A stretch of DNA of 44,462 nt from an uncultured Eubacterium sp. (GCA_910579075.1 CAJTSV010000020.1:1-44462); one strand, 5' to 3'. Positions 8,320 through 17,263 are shown, counted from the stretch's first letter. The notes: a model not told the origin generated them from the sequence alone. Translations and numbers: made by a program.

Positions 8320-9498
8320 ATGGCAGAGCAGAAAAGAGATTATTACGAGGTTCTTGGGGTAGCAAAAAATGCCGGAGACGGAGAAATTAAAAAAGCATAC
8401 CGTGTTCTTGCGAAAAAATACCATCCTGACATGAATCCTGGTGATAAGGATGCGGAGAAAAAATTTAAGGAAGCTTCGGAAGCCTATGCCATTTTAAGCG
8501 ACCCGGAAAAGCGCAGGCAGTATGACCAGTTCGGGCATGCCGCGTTTGAAGGCGGCGGTGGCGGCGCTGGCGGATTTGATTTTTCCGGCATGGATTTTGG
8601 GGATATCTTTGGAGATATCTTCGGGGACTTTTTCGGCGGCGGTGCAAGGCGCAGCAGCAACGGGCCGATGAAAGGCGCCAATGTGCGCGCCAGCGTGCGG
8701 ATTTCGTTTGAGGAAGCCGTATTCGGGTGCGAGAAGGAATTGGAGCTGGTATTAAAAGATGACTGTCCGAAGTGCCATGGAAGCGGTGCAAAGCCTGGTA
8801 CTTCGCCTGAGACCTGCACAAAGTGCGGCGGCAAGGGCAAGGTTATGTTTACGCAGCAGTCGCTGTTTGGAATGGTGCAGAATGTCCAGACCTGTCCGGA
8901 CTGTCATGGTACGGGAAAAATGGTACGGGACAAATGTCCGGACTGTCATGGAAACGGTTATATTTCCAGCAGGAAAAAGATTGCCGTCAGTATTCCGGCG
9001 GGCATTGACAGCGGGCAGAGCGTGCGCATCCGTGAAAAGGGAGAGCCGGGTGTCAACGGCGGCCCGAGGGGCGACCTGCTTGTCGAAGTGCTGATTACGG
9101 CACATCCGATATTCCAGCGCCAGGATATGAATATCTATTCCACAGCGCCGATTTCGTTTGCACAGGCAGCGCTTGGCGGGGAAATCCGCATCAATACGAT
9201 TGACGGGGATGTGCTGTATAACGTCAAGGCCGGGACACAGACCGATACCAGGATCCGGCTCAGGGGCAAGGGCGTGCCGTCACTGCGCAATAAGAGCGTG
9301 CGGGGCGACCAGTATGTAACGCTTGTGGTACAGGTGCCGAAGGAACTGAATGCAGATGCAAAAGAAGCACTGCGCAGGTATGACGAGTTAAGCGGCAATT
9401 CTTTAAAGAACCAGAACGGAGCGGCTTCTTCCGGCGGCAAAAAGAGCAAGGGCAAGCGGTTTATGGATAAATTCAAGGATGCGCTGGAGGATATTTAA
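8320..9498 (+). CDS. dnaJ: Chaperone protein DnaJ (Hsp40, type I)
   Basis: Co-chaperone that delivers substrates to DnaK and stimulates its ATPase. Order of domains: J domain (residues 1-70) with YHPDMN, a Gly/Phe-rich linker (75-115, FGDIFGDIFGDFFGGG), four CxxCxGxG zinc-binding repeats starting at CPKCHGSG (about 148-215), and the C-terminal substrate-binding domains. At 392 residues it is the standard size. The start is ATG 8320; upstream is CAGGGG. Last gene of the heat-shock operon, followed by a terminator at 9560. Confidence 0.97.
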   Translation: MAEQKRDYYEVLGVAKNAGDGEIKKAYRVLAKKYHPDMNPGDKDAEKKFKEASEAYAILSDPEKRRQYDQFGHAAFEGGGGGAGGFDFSGMDFGDIFGDIFGDFFGGGARRSSNGPMKGANVRASVRISFEEAVFGCEKELELVLKDDCPKCHGSGAKPGTSPETCTKCGGKGKVMFTQQSLFGMVQNVQTCPDCHGTGKMVRDKCPDCHGNGYISSRKKIAVSIPAGIDSGQSVRIREKGEPGVNGGPRGDLLVEVLITAHPIFQRQDMNIYSTAPISFAQAALGGEIRINTIDGDVLYNVKAGTQTDTRIRLRGKGVPSLRNKSVRGDQYVTLVVQVPKELNADAKEALRRYDELSGNSLKNQNGAASSGGKKSKGKRFMDKFKDALEDI

Positions 9499-9559
9499 CA
9501 AAGGCAGCAGCATTGCAGCATGCCGGAGTGCGAAAAAGCCTGGAACATCTGCAGGATAT

Positions 9560-9590
9560 CAGGGAGTCCGTATGTGGCTCCCTGTTTTTG
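9560..9590 (+). terminator. Rho-independent terminator of the heat-shock operon
   Basis: cagggag(t)cc and ggctccctg form a 9-pair stem with one bulged T and a 6-base loop, followed by TTTTT. It sits 62 bases after dnaJ. Confidence 0.85.
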
Positions 9591-9797
9591 CATATTTTTT
9601 GCCAATGCGTACAGAAAAACGGCCCAAACGGGCATATGCAGTTGTGAAAAATGTAGAAAAATTAATTTTCATCTTAGAAACACTTGTATTTTGTTTCAAT
9701 ATTAGCGAAAATAAGGGACAGGAAAATGGCAATGAAATGGCAGCTGCCGGACGAAGGTCTGTGCGGCTGTATCAGCATATGCAGGAGAGATAGTGGA

Positions 9798-10418
9798 ATG
9801 TCAAAGCCAAATATGATGCATAAGCCGAAAGCGCAGCAGAATAAGTCCAAGGTACAGCAGGCTGTGAAAAAAGCCACGGACAGGCAGAATTCAGAAAGAA
9901 TCATACAGATGCAGCATGAGTTTGAAATGTGGCGGGTGCAGGAAACAGAGCGTATCGAAAACAATAAGCAGAGCCTGCGCAGACAGACCCGCCAGATGGA
10001 GCAGGAGCGCATTAAGCTGAATGTGGAAAAAGCGCATTTTCACCGCCAGCAGGAGTTTGAGGAAACAAGAAAAAAGCATGAGGAGCATCTGCTGGAAATG
10101 AAGCGCCAGATTCTGGAAGGGGAATTATACCGGCTGGCAGAAGAAAAGAAGCAGTTTGAACAGAAAAAAAGCTTTTACGACCAGGTTGATGCCTATCAGA
10201 AAGAGGATATCCGTACAAAACCGGCTTCGGTACACGGAGCCATGTTTTTTGCAGGGGTGAACAGTCCCGGCTCGCTGAAAAAGCGTTACAAGGATTTGCT
10301 GAAAATATACCACCCGGACAATAAATGCGGCGATACCGATGCCATTCAGGAAATCAACCGCGAATACCAGAGGCTGCTTGAACAGATGCAGGAAAAAGGA
10401 CAAGCCGGGAAAGAGTAA
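9798..10418 (+). CDS. Coiled-coil protein with C-terminal J-like domain
   Basis: A 206-residue protein: a Lys/Gln-rich start, a long charged coiled coil (about residues 30-135, many Glu-Arg-Gln heptads), then a C-terminal segment resembling a shortened J domain with KDLLKIYHPDNKCGD and EINREYQRL. The HPD tripeptide is intact, so it could contact an Hsp70. Placing the J-like domain at the C-terminus behind a coiled coil differs from DnaJ. The start ATG 9798 has AGGAG ten bases upstream; in-frame ATGs at 9684 and 9726 are alternatives. It follows dnaJ but lies beyond that operon's terminator. Its client is unknown. Confidence 0.75.
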   Translation: MSKPNMMHKPKAQQNKSKVQQAVKKATDRQNSERIIQMQHEFEMWRVQETERIENNKQSLRRQTRQMEQERIKLNVEKAHFHRQQEFEETRKKHEEHLLEMKRQILEGELYRLAEEKKQFEQKKSFYDQVDAYQKEDIRTKPASVHGAMFFAGVNSPGSLKKRYKDLLKIYHPDNKCGDTDAIQEINREYQRLLEQMQEKGQAGKE

Positions 10419-10447
10419 CCGGAACAGGACAGGAAAAGGATGAAGCT

Positions 10448-11431
10448 ATGAAATGGGATAAGTATACAATTGCTACAACTACGGCTGCAGAAGATATTAT
10501 CAGCGCCATGTTAAGCGGCCTGGGCATTGAAGGCGTGGAAATAGAAAACAATGTGCCACTGACAAAAGAAGAAACAGGGAGCATGTTTATTGATTTCCCG
10601 CCGCAGCTGCCGCCGGATGACGGGACGAGCCGGGTGAGTTTTTACCTCGAAGCCGGGCAGAATCATGAGGGGCTGATTCAGGATGTACAGGATGCGCTTG
10701 CCGCGATGAAGCAGGAGCCGTATGTGGATATCGGCACGGCACAGATTACAAAGGGGCAGACCGAGGACGCAGACTGGATGAATAACTGGAAACAGTTTTT
10801 TCAGTCTTTTACGATAGAGGATATTTTAATCAAACCGGCCTGGGAAGAATTAAAGGCAGATGATACCGGCAAAATACTTATAGAAATCGAGCCCGGCATT
10901 TCGTTTGGTACCGGAAAGCACGAAACGACCCAGCTGTGCATCCGCCAGCTGAAAAAATATATCCAGGCACCGGAAAGCCCTGCGGTGCGGGTGTTTGATG
11001 TGGGCTGCGGCAGCGGGATTTTGTCCGTTGCAGCGTTAAAGCTGGGTGCGGCCAGCGTAAACGGCATTGACATAGATGAAAACTGTGCTGTCTCGGCAGA
11101 AGAAAATATGCGCCTGAACCATCTGGACGAAACACGCTGGCATTTTTATACCGGAAACCTGTTAGAAGACGGACAGCTGCAAAGGCAGGAAGCAGCTGCG
11201 CCGTATGATATTATAGTGGCAAATATTCTGGCAGACGTCATTATTCCAATGGCACCGGTTTTACAGCCGTGCCTGAAGCCGGGCGGCATTTTCATTACAT
11301 CCGGCATTATTGATTTTAAGGAGCAGGAAGTGCGCGCGGCGTTAGAACAGGCAGGCTTTGCAGTACTTGAAACAAATGTTCAGGGTGAATGGGTCAGCAT
11401 TACCGTGCAAAAGCCACTGCAGGAAGGATAA
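10448..11431 (+). CDS. prmA: Ribosomal protein L11 methyltransferase PrmA
   Basis: SAM-dependent methyltransferase that modifies ribosomal protein L11. The C-terminal Rossmann domain carries the SAM motif VFDVGCGSGILSVAALKLGA at about residue 183 and the family signature IEPGISFGTGKHETTQLC just before it, then IVANILADVI. Full length at 327 residues. The start follows AAAAGGA. The stop is three bases before rsmE, so the two are translationally close; this prmA-rsmE pair is conserved in Firmicutes, often directly after dnaJ. Confidence 0.95.
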   Translation: MKWDKYTIATTTAAEDIISAMLSGLGIEGVEIENNVPLTKEETGSMFIDFPPQLPPDDGTSRVSFYLEAGQNHEGLIQDVQDALAAMKQEPYVDIGTAQITKGQTEDADWMNNWKQFFQSFTIEDILIKPAWEELKADDTGKILIEIEPGISFGTGKHETTQLCIRQLKKYIQAPESPAVRVFDVGCGSGILSVAALKLGAASVNGIDIDENCAVSAEENMRLNHLDETRWHFYTGNLLEDGQLQRQEAAAPYDIIVANILADVIIPMAPVLQPCLKPGGIFITSGIIDFKEQEVRAALEQAGFAVLETNVQGEWVSITVQKPLQEG

Positions 11432-11434
11432 GGC

Positions 11435-12220
11435 ATGTACCAGTTTTTTGCGGATGACGCACAGATTGGAAAAGATTTTATTACCATTACCGGGCCGGAT
11501 GTGAACCATATGAAAAATGTCCTGCGCCTGAAGATGGGTGAGCAGGTGCGCATCAGCAGCCGGAGCGGGCGCAGCTTTTTGTGCAGCGTGCTGGAAATGA
11601 CCGATGCGTTTGTGCAGCTGGACATTCTGGATTCGGACATTGCAGGCACAGAGCTTCCCAGTGAAATATACCTGTTTCAGGCGCTTCCAAAGGGAGAGCG
11701 CATGGAATATGTGATTCAAAAGGCTGTGGAGCTGGGCGTGCACGAAATCATTCCGGTTGCCATGAAGTACTGCGTCGTAAAGCTGGATGAAAAAAAGGCA
11801 CAGGCCAGGCAGAAGCGCTGGCAGGCCATTGCCGAAAGCGCGGCCAAGCAGTCCAAGCGCAGCCGTATTCCGCAAATCCACCCGGTCATGAATTTTGGGG
11901 AAGCGGCCGCTTATGCCAGGCAGTGCGACCGCTGCCTGGTGCCATACGAAAATGAGCGCGGAATGAAGCAGACGGCAGGGGCACTTGCAGGCATCTGCCC
12001 GGGAGAAAGCATCAGCGTATTTATCGGGCCGGAAGGCGGCTTTGCAGAAGAAGAAATCGGCGCGCTGCGCGGACAGATGCAGGTAATTTCGCTCGGGCGC
12101 AGAATCCTGCGCACCGATACGGCAGCCATTGCCATCATGTCCGCGCTGATGCTGCATCTGGAAACAGAGGCAGAAAAAACAGCAGGGCAGGATAAAAGTA
12201 TTGATTCATCAATTACATGA
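11435..12220 (+). CDS. rsmE: 16S rRNA (uracil-1498-N3)-methyltransferase RsmE
   Basis: Methylates N3 of U1498 in 16S rRNA using SAM. A SPOUT (knotted) fold is indicated by the C-terminal motifs FIGPEGGFAEEEI and LGRRILRTDTAAI; the N-terminal part (DVNHMKNVLRLKMGEQV) is the PUA-like domain. Length is 261 residues, slightly more than the usual 240-250, with a loose Lys/Asp/Ser tail. It begins directly after prmA with AAGGATAAGG as ribosome site. Confidence 0.95.
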   Translation: MYQFFADDAQIGKDFITITGPDVNHMKNVLRLKMGEQVRISSRSGRSFLCSVLEMTDAFVQLDILDSDIAGTELPSEIYLFQALPKGERMEYVIQKAVELGVHEIIPVAMKYCVVKLDEKKAQARQKRWQAIAESAAKQSKRSRIPQIHPVMNFGEAAAYARQCDRCLVPYENERGMKQTAGALAGICPGESISVFIGPEGGFAEEEIGALRGQMQVISLGRRILRTDTAAIAIMSALMLHLETEAEKTAGQDKSIDSSIT

Positions 12221-12270
12221 TAGAAATACTGCAGGATAAAAGTATTGTATCAGGAAAGGCATAGACAGGC

Positions 12271-13425
12271 ATGGAAGCATATTTAGACAATTCGGCAACA
12301 ACCCGCTGTTCCAGGCGCGTGCAGGAGACCGTGCTGCGGATGATGGACTGTGATTACGGAAATCCTTCTTCCCTGCATAAAAAAGGCATGGAAGCCGAAG
12401 CACATGTCAGGAAAGCGGCAGCAGAAATTGCCAGGACGCTGCGGGTTTCTGAAAAGGAAATTATCTTTACATCCGGGGGAACAGAGTCCAATAACCTGGC
12501 GCTGATTGGGGCTGCGATGGCAAACCGGCGCAGCGGGAACCGGCTTATCACAACCCAGGTGGAGCATTCGTCTGTCCGCAATACGATGGCTTATCTCGAA
12601 AAGCAGGGATTTGAGGTCATATACCTTCCGGTGGATAAGGACGGCATCCTTTTGCTGGACAGCCTGCGGGAAGCCGTGAATGGCCAGACCGTGCTTGTTT
12701 CGATTATGCAGGCCAATAACGAGACAGGGGCGCTGCAGCCGGTCGCAGAAGCGGCATCGATTGTCCGCCAGATAAATCCGGCAGCGCTCGTGCATGCCGA
12801 TGCCGTCCAGTCGTATGGCAAAATGCGCATCCGTCCGAAAAAAGAAGGCATTGACCTGTTATCGGTCAGCGGCCATAAAATCCATGGCCCGAAGGGCGTC
12901 GGCTTTTTATATATCAGGGAAAAGACAAAAATCACCCCGTTGTCCTTTGGCGGCGGCCAGCAGTCCGGCATGCGTTCCGGCACGCATAATGTGCCGGGCA
13001 TTGCAGGGCTTGGGGAAGCGGCAAAGGAAGCTTATGAGGGCCTGGAAGAAAAAACCGCGCATCTGTACAGCCTGAAAGACCGTTTTCTCGAAAAGACCGC
13101 CTGCCTGGAAGGCGTGACGGTGAACGGGCGCACCGGCCGTGACAGTGCCCCGCATATCGTCAGCCTGTCCATAGAAGGGGTCCGCAGCGAAGTGCTGCTC
13201 CATGCACTGGAAGAATATAACATCTATGTATCGGCCGGTTCTGCCTGTGCTTCAAACCACCGTGCGCCGTCACAGACACTGCAGGCCATGAAGCTGAAGC
13301 CGGAACTGGCAGACAGTACGCTGCGGTTCAGCTTCAGCGTATATACAGCGGCAGAAGAAATTGATTATGCGGCTGCAAAGCTCGCAGAAATAGTACCGCG
13401 GCTGCGCAGGTATGTAAGAAGATAG
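12271..13425 (+). CDS. Cysteine desulfurase (NifS/IscS-like)
   Basis: PLP enzyme that takes sulfur from cysteine and passes a persulfide to an acceptor. Visible are the fold-type I signatures FTSGGTESNNLAL, HADAVQSYGK and the PLP lysine in SGHKIHGPKG (about K203). The catalytic cysteine is in SAGSACASNH (about C326). At 384 residues it is normal. ThiI lies immediately downstream, so the likely job is supplying sulfur for tRNA 4-thiouridine (the NifZ-ThiI arrangement known in Bacillus) rather than general Fe-S assembly; no iscU/sufU is nearby. Just upstream, caggataaaagtattg occurs twice (12188 and 12233). Confidence 0.93.
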   Translation: MEAYLDNSATTRCSRRVQETVLRMMDCDYGNPSSLHKKGMEAEAHVRKAAAEIARTLRVSEKEIIFTSGGTESNNLALIGAAMANRRSGNRLITTQVEHSSVRNTMAYLEKQGFEVIYLPVDKDGILLLDSLREAVNGQTVLVSIMQANNETGALQPVAEAASIVRQINPAALVHADAVQSYGKMRIRPKKEGIDLLSVSGHKIHGPKGVGFLYIREKTKITPLSFGGGQQSGMRSGTHNVPGIAGLGEAAKEAYEGLEEKTAHLYSLKDRFLEKTACLEGVTVNGRTGRDSAPHIVSLSIEGVRSEVLLHALEEYNIYVSAGSACASNHRAPSQTLQAMKLKPELADSTLRFSFSVYTAAEEIDYAAAKLAEIVPRLRRYVRR

Positions 13426-13503
13426 CCGGGTGTGCCAGGCCATGCAGGCATGCAGAAAGGCAGCCGGGTGTGCCAGGCTATGCAGGCACGCAGCCGGGCG
13501 TGC
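13424..13503 (+). repeat. Short tandem repeat between the cysteine desulfurase gene and thiI
   Basis: A 32-base unit beginning agccgggtgtgccaggc occurs at 13424-13455 and 13462-13493 with two differences, and a third partial copy starts at 13492. The first copy overlaps the stop codon of the desulfurase gene. Its arms (ccaggc, gccggg) give little stable structure by eye. Confidence 0.85.
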
Positions 13504-13532
13504 ATCGGTATTCTATATAGAAAGGAACGATT

Positions 13533-14714
13533 ATGTATCAGGCATTTTTGATTAAATATGCGGAAATCGGCATCAAGGGAAAAAACCGCCATATTTTTGA
13601 AGACACGCTGGTCAGCCAGACGGCGAATGCCCTGAAGCGCGCAGACGGCGAGTTTACCGTGCGCAGGGAAAATGGCAGGGTCTATGTGCTGGCCCATGGG
13701 GAATTTGACTTTGACGAAGCCGTTGAAGCACTGACCCATGTATTTGGCATTGCAGGCATCTGCCCGGTTGTGCTGACCGAAGACGAGGGCTTTGAAAAGC
13801 TTGCACAGACGGTTATCCGCTATGCCGCGGACGCATTTGAACGGCTGGACGTTACGTTTAAGGTTGTCACAAGGCGCGCGAGGAAAAATTACCCGATGGA
13901 ATCCATGGAAGTCAGCGCCGCACTGGGTGAACGCCTGCTGGAAGCCTATCCGCAGTTAAAGGTCGATGTGCATCATCCGCAGGTGACGCTGCATGTGGAA
14001 ATCAGAAACCAGATTAATATTTATTCCCGGACGATTCCAGGGCCTGGCGGAATGCCGGTCGGAACGGCTGGCAGGGCCATGCTGCTTTTGTCCGGCGGCA
14101 TTGACAGCCCGGTTGCCGGCTATATGATAGCAAAGCGGGGCGTGAAAATCGACGCGGTATATTTCCATGCGCCGCCTTATACGAGCGAGCGGGCAAAACA
14201 GAAGGTCATAGACCTTGCAAAAGCGGTATCGGTGTATGCCGGGCCGGTGCGCCTTCATATTGTGAATTTTACGGATATCCAGCTGTATATATACGATAAA
14301 TGCCCGCATGACCAGCTTACGATTCTGATGCGCCGCTATATGATGAAGCTGGCAGAGCATTTTGCACGGGAAGGTGAGAGCCTGGGCCTGATTACCGGGG
14401 AGAGCATCGGACAGGTAGCCAGCCAGACGATGCAGTCGCTGGCCGTAACCGACGAAGCCTGTACCATGCCGGTGTACCGTCCGCTGATTGGGTTTGACAA
14501 GCAGGATATTATTGATATTGCGCTGAAAATCGGGACATATGAAACATCCATTCTCCCGTTTGAAGACTGCTGCACGATATTTGTGTCCAGGCATCCGGTG
14601 ACAAAGCCAAACCTGAAATCCATACAGAAATCAGAGACGCATCTGCAGGAAAAAATCGATGCGCTTTTCCGACAGGCAGTGGAGACAGTGGAGGTTATCC
14701 GTGTGGAAGCCTGA
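13533..14714 (+). CDS. thiI: tRNA 4-thiouridine synthetase ThiI
   Basis: Adenylates U8 of tRNA and installs sulfur received from the adjacent cysteine desulfurase. An N-terminal ferredoxin-like/THUMP region (residues 1-170) is followed by the PP-loop ATPase motif LLLSGGIDSPVAGYM at about 184 and by GLITGESIGQVASQT. The C-terminal cysteine pair region FEDCCTIFVSRHP is present. At 393 residues there is no rhodanese domain, as is usual in Firmicutes ThiI. The start ATG follows GAAAGGA. Confidence 0.96.
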   Translation: MYQAFLIKYAEIGIKGKNRHIFEDTLVSQTANALKRADGEFTVRRENGRVYVLAHGEFDFDEAVEALTHVFGIAGICPVVLTEDEGFEKLAQTVIRYAADAFERLDVTFKVVTRRARKNYPMESMEVSAALGERLLEAYPQLKVDVHHPQVTLHVEIRNQINIYSRTIPGPGGMPVGTAGRAMLLLSGGIDSPVAGYMIAKRGVKIDAVYFHAPPYTSERAKQKVIDLAKAVSVYAGPVRLHIVNFTDIQLYIYDKCPHDQLTILMRRYMMKLAEHFAREGESLGLITGESIGQVASQTMQSLAVTDEACTMPVYRPLIGFDKQDIIDIALKIGTYETSILPFEDCCTIFVSRHPVTKPNLKSIQKSETHLQEKIDALFRQAVETVEVIRVEA

Positions 14715-14730
14715 AATGCCAGGCAGTAAA

Positions 14731-14756
14731 AAAGTGCCGGCGGGCACCGGCACTTT
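14731..14756. terminator. Bidirectional terminator between thiI and the HPr-like gene
   Basis: aaagtgccgg and ccggcacttt form a perfect 10-pair stem with a 6-base loop. The A/T ends serve both strands, fitting the convergent genes on each side. Confidence 0.8.
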
Positions 14757-14794
14757 CTGGCAGTCTGGTTTATTTTGCGCTGCCTTTTTCTGCT

Positions 14795-15028
14795 TTATTC
14801 TGCAAGGTATGGCTTGATAACATCTAAAATGGCATCTACATCAGCTTCTGCATGAATCGCCAGCTCAATCGGCTTTGACAGGTCCAGGCTGAAGATGCCC
14901 ATAATGGATTTTGCATCAATCACATACCTGCCGGAAATTAAGTCGAAATCATAATCAAACTGAGTAATCGCATTTACAAATGATTTTACCTTATCGATAG
15001 AATTTAAGGAAATCTGTACAGTCTTCAT
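14795..15028 (-). CDS. HPr-like protein lacking the phosphocarrier histidine
   Basis: A 77-residue protein that aligns with HPr of the phosphotransferase system. The C-terminal half keeps the regulatory serine region (AKSIMGIFSLDLSKPIEL, Ser41 matching HPr Ser46) and the following strand and helix. The N-terminal active-site motif GxHARPA is replaced by the region around NSIDKVKSF, so there is no His15 equivalent. It therefore cannot be an ordinary phosphocarrier; a Crh-like regulatory role through Ser phosphorylation is inferred. The ribosome site AAGGAGG is excellent and a promoter lies upstream. It is divergent from mtaB. Confidence 0.85.
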   Translation of the reverse strand: MKTVQISLNSIDKVKSFVNAITQFDYDFDLISGRYVIDAKSIMGIFSLDLSKPIELAIHAEADVDAILDVIKPYLAE

Positions 15029-15096
15029 GGTTATATACCTCCTTAATAATGGTGTTCAGATAATCGAAAAATATATCGGATGATAACCTTTCACGC

Positions 15097-15128
15097 ATTA
15101 TAGTAACGGTTTTATTTGGAAATGTCAA
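15097..15128 (-). promoter_or_regulatory. Promoter of the HPr-like gene
   Basis: On the minus strand TTGACA (15128-15123) is followed by TACTATAAT. The spacing is 17 bases to TACTAT or 20 to TATAAT. It lies 70-100 bases before the minus-strand start at 15028. Confidence 0.6.
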
Positions 15129-15131
15129 TAT

Positions 15132-16484
15132 ATGGAAAAGAAAAGAGTAAAAAATATGAAAAGAGCAGCGCTCCATAATTTAGGATGCAAAGTCAATGCC
15201 TACGAAACCGAAGCGATGCAGCAGCTTTTAGAAGAAGCGGGATATGAAATCGTGGATTTTCATGAAAAAGCAGACGTGTATGTGATTAATACCTGCTCCG
15301 TGACCAATATTGCGGACCGCAAATCCAGGCAGATGCTCCACCGCGCCCGCAGGCAGAACCCCGGCGCGCTGCTTGTCGCGGCAGGCTGCTATGTCCAGGC
15401 AAAAGGGCCGGAGATTTCAAAGGAAGGAATTGCAGATATTATTCTGGGCAATAATAAAAAGCAGCACCTCATATCCATGATAGAACAGTTCCAGCGGCAG
15501 AAAAACAGCCCGAAGGTGCTGACAGACTGGGAAGATATCAACGACGGCGTTGCGGAGTACGAGCCTTTGACCGTTACGCGCCAGGCAGGGCATACAAGGG
15601 CGTTTCTCAAAATCCAGGACGGCTGTAACCAGTTTTGCAGCTACTGCATTATCCCATATGCGAGGGGGCGGGTGCGCAGCCGGAATGCGGATGAAATTAT
15701 CACAGAAGCAGGGAGGCTTGCAGACAGCGGATGCCGTGAAATCGTGCTGACCGGAATCCATATAAGCTCCTATGGAACCGATGCCGCAAAACCGTCCGGA
15801 CAGGGGCTTTTGGAGCTTTTGCAGGCAGTCAGCCGCATCGAAGGGATAGCGCGCATCCGCCTGGGTTCCTTAGAGCCCGGCATTGTGACAGAGGAATTTG
15901 CGGCTGCGCTTGCGGGAATGGAAAAAATCTGCCCGCATTTTCACCTGTCCCTGCAAAGCGGCTGCGACAGCGTATTAAAGCGCATGAACCGCAGGTATAC
16001 GTCCGCAGAATATGCCGCCCGCTGTGATATTTTGCGCAGGCATTTTTCCAATCCGGCGATTACAACGGACGTTATCACCGGATTTCCGGGCGAAACCGAA
16101 GAAGAATTCCGCCAGACCATGCAGTTTTTGGATAACATACAGCTGTACGGGATGCACGTCTTTCCGTATTCGAAAAGAGCGGGCACAAAAGCGGCAGACA
16201 TGGACGGCCAGGTGCCGGAAGCCGTAAAGGCCGCGCGCGGCGCGCAGCTGCGAAAGCTTGGGGAACAGATGTCGGAAAGGTACCGGGAAACGTTTGCGGG
16301 GCAGGTAAAAAGCGTGCTTTTGGAAGAACCTTTTTTATACGAAGGAATACAATATTTTACCGGATATACAAAAGAATACGTCAAAATAGCTGTAAAATCA
16401 GAAAAAGACCGCACAAACAGCTTTGCCACGGGAAAAATTACCGGACAATTGACAAGAGATGTTTATCTTATGGTTGAATTTTAA
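15132..16484 (+). CDS. mtaB: tRNA t6A37 methylthiotransferase MtaB
   Basis: Radical SAM enzyme that adds a methylthio group to threonylcarbamoyl-adenosine 37 of tRNA. The N-terminal UPF0004 domain carries its three cluster cysteines (LGCKVN, NTCSVTN, AAGCYVQ). The radical SAM motif is CNQFCSYC at about residue 173, and a TRAM domain is at the C-terminus. At 450 residues it is full length. The ATG at 15132 has a weak ribosome site; ATG 15156 (starting MKRAALHNLGCK) is equally plausible. Confidence 0.95.
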   Translation: MEKKRVKNMKRAALHNLGCKVNAYETEAMQQLLEEAGYEIVDFHEKADVYVINTCSVTNIADRKSRQMLHRARRQNPGALLVAAGCYVQAKGPEISKEGIADIILGNNKKQHLISMIEQFQRQKNSPKVLTDWEDINDGVAEYEPLTVTRQAGHTRAFLKIQDGCNQFCSYCIIPYARGRVRSRNADEIITEAGRLADSGCREIVLTGIHISSYGTDAAKPSGQGLLELLQAVSRIEGIARIRLGSLEPGIVTEEFAAALAGMEKICPHFHLSLQSGCDSVLKRMNRRYTSAEYAARCDILRRHFSNPAITTDVITGFPGETEEEFRQTMQFLDNIQLYGMHVFPYSKRAGTKAADMDGQVPEAVKAARGAQLRKLGEQMSERYRETFAGQVKSVLLEEPFLYEGIQYFTGYTKEYVKIAVKSEKDRTNSFATGKITGQLTRDVYLMVEF

Positions 16485-16560
16485 CGCCGGTTATATTAAA
16501 ATAAAAACAGTAATGCTTTGGATGAAGCAGACAAAAGAAGCAGGAATGAGGTCGTGAACT

Positions 16561-16821
16561 ATGCAGGATAAAAGCAACACACAATTTTTCAGGGTAGAAA
16601 AGGAACCGGAAATACAGGTAAAAGATGTACTGGAGCATGTATACCGTTCTTTGAATGAAAAAGGCTACAATCCGCTGAACCAGATTGTAGGGTATATTAT
16701 GTCCGGGGACCCGACTTATATCACAAGCCATAACAATGCCAGAAGCCTGATTATGAAAGTAGAGCGTGATGAGCTGGTAGAAGAAATCCTCAAAGAATAT
16801 ATCCGGGAAAATTTCCAGTAA
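16561..16821 (+). CDS. ireB: IreB family regulatory phosphoprotein (UPF0297)
   Basis: Small 86-residue protein of the IreB/YrzL family, a substrate of the Ser/Thr kinase IreK in enterococci, where it affects antibiotic tolerance. Family features are the VKDVLEHVYRSLNEKGYNP core, the GYIMSGDPTYITSHNNAR segment and the acidic C-terminal helix. First of the conserved ireB-ruvX-DUF1292 block, 22 bases before ruvX. GAGGT lies about ten bases before the start. Confidence 0.95.
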   Translation: MQDKSNTQFFRVEKEPEIQVKDVLEHVYRSLNEKGYNPLNQIVGYIMSGDPTYITSHNNARSLIMKVERDELVEEILKEYIRENFQ

Positions 16822-16843
16822 ACGAACAGGGGGTATCAGGCAT

Positions 16844-17263
16844 ATGCGCATCATGGGACTGGATTTTGGGTCGAAGACAGTAGGCGTGGCGGTCAGCGAC
16901 CCGCTGCTTGTAACAGCACAGGGGGTGGAAACCATTTTCCGCAAATCCCCGGCAAAGCTCCGCCAGACTCTGGCACGCATCACGCAGCTGGCCGCAGAAT
17001 ATGAAGCAGAAAAAATCGTGCTCGGCTATCCAAAAAATATGAACAATACGCAGGGAGAACGCTGTGAAAAAACAAAGGAATTTGGGCAGATGCTGGAACA
17101 AAGAACCGGCCTTGAGGTGATTTTGTGGGACGAGCGCCTGACAACGGCAGCAGCAGGGCAGGTTCTGATAGATTGCGGCGTCCGCCGGGAAAACCGGAAG
17201 GAATATGTGGATAAGATTGCCGCATGCCTGATTCTGCAGGGATATCTGGATTCCCTGCACTAA
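16844..17263 (+). CDS. ruvX: Putative Holliday junction resolvase RuvX/YqgF
   Basis: RNase H-fold nuclease family linked to Holliday junction resolution or pre-16S rRNA processing. MGLDFGSKTVGVAVSDPL gives the first catalytic Asp, KIVLGYPKNMN the central strand and DERLTTAAA the conserved acidic loop. The C-terminal DKIAACLILQGYLD holds the last Asp. At 139 residues it is typical. Preceded by CAGGGGG and embedded in the ireB-ruvX-DUF1292 block. Confidence 0.95.
   Translation: MRIMGLDFGSKTVGVAVSDPLLVTAQGVETIFRKSPAKLRQTLARITQLAAEYEAEKIVLGYPKNMNNTQGERCEKTKEFGQMLEQRTGLEVILWDERLTTAAAGQVLIDCGVRRENRKEYVDKIAACLILQGYLDSLH

Noticed and set aside
11342..12157. 271-residue minus-strand ORF opposite rsmE
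   Set aside because: Shadow ORF; RsmE motifs are unmistakable on the plus strand.
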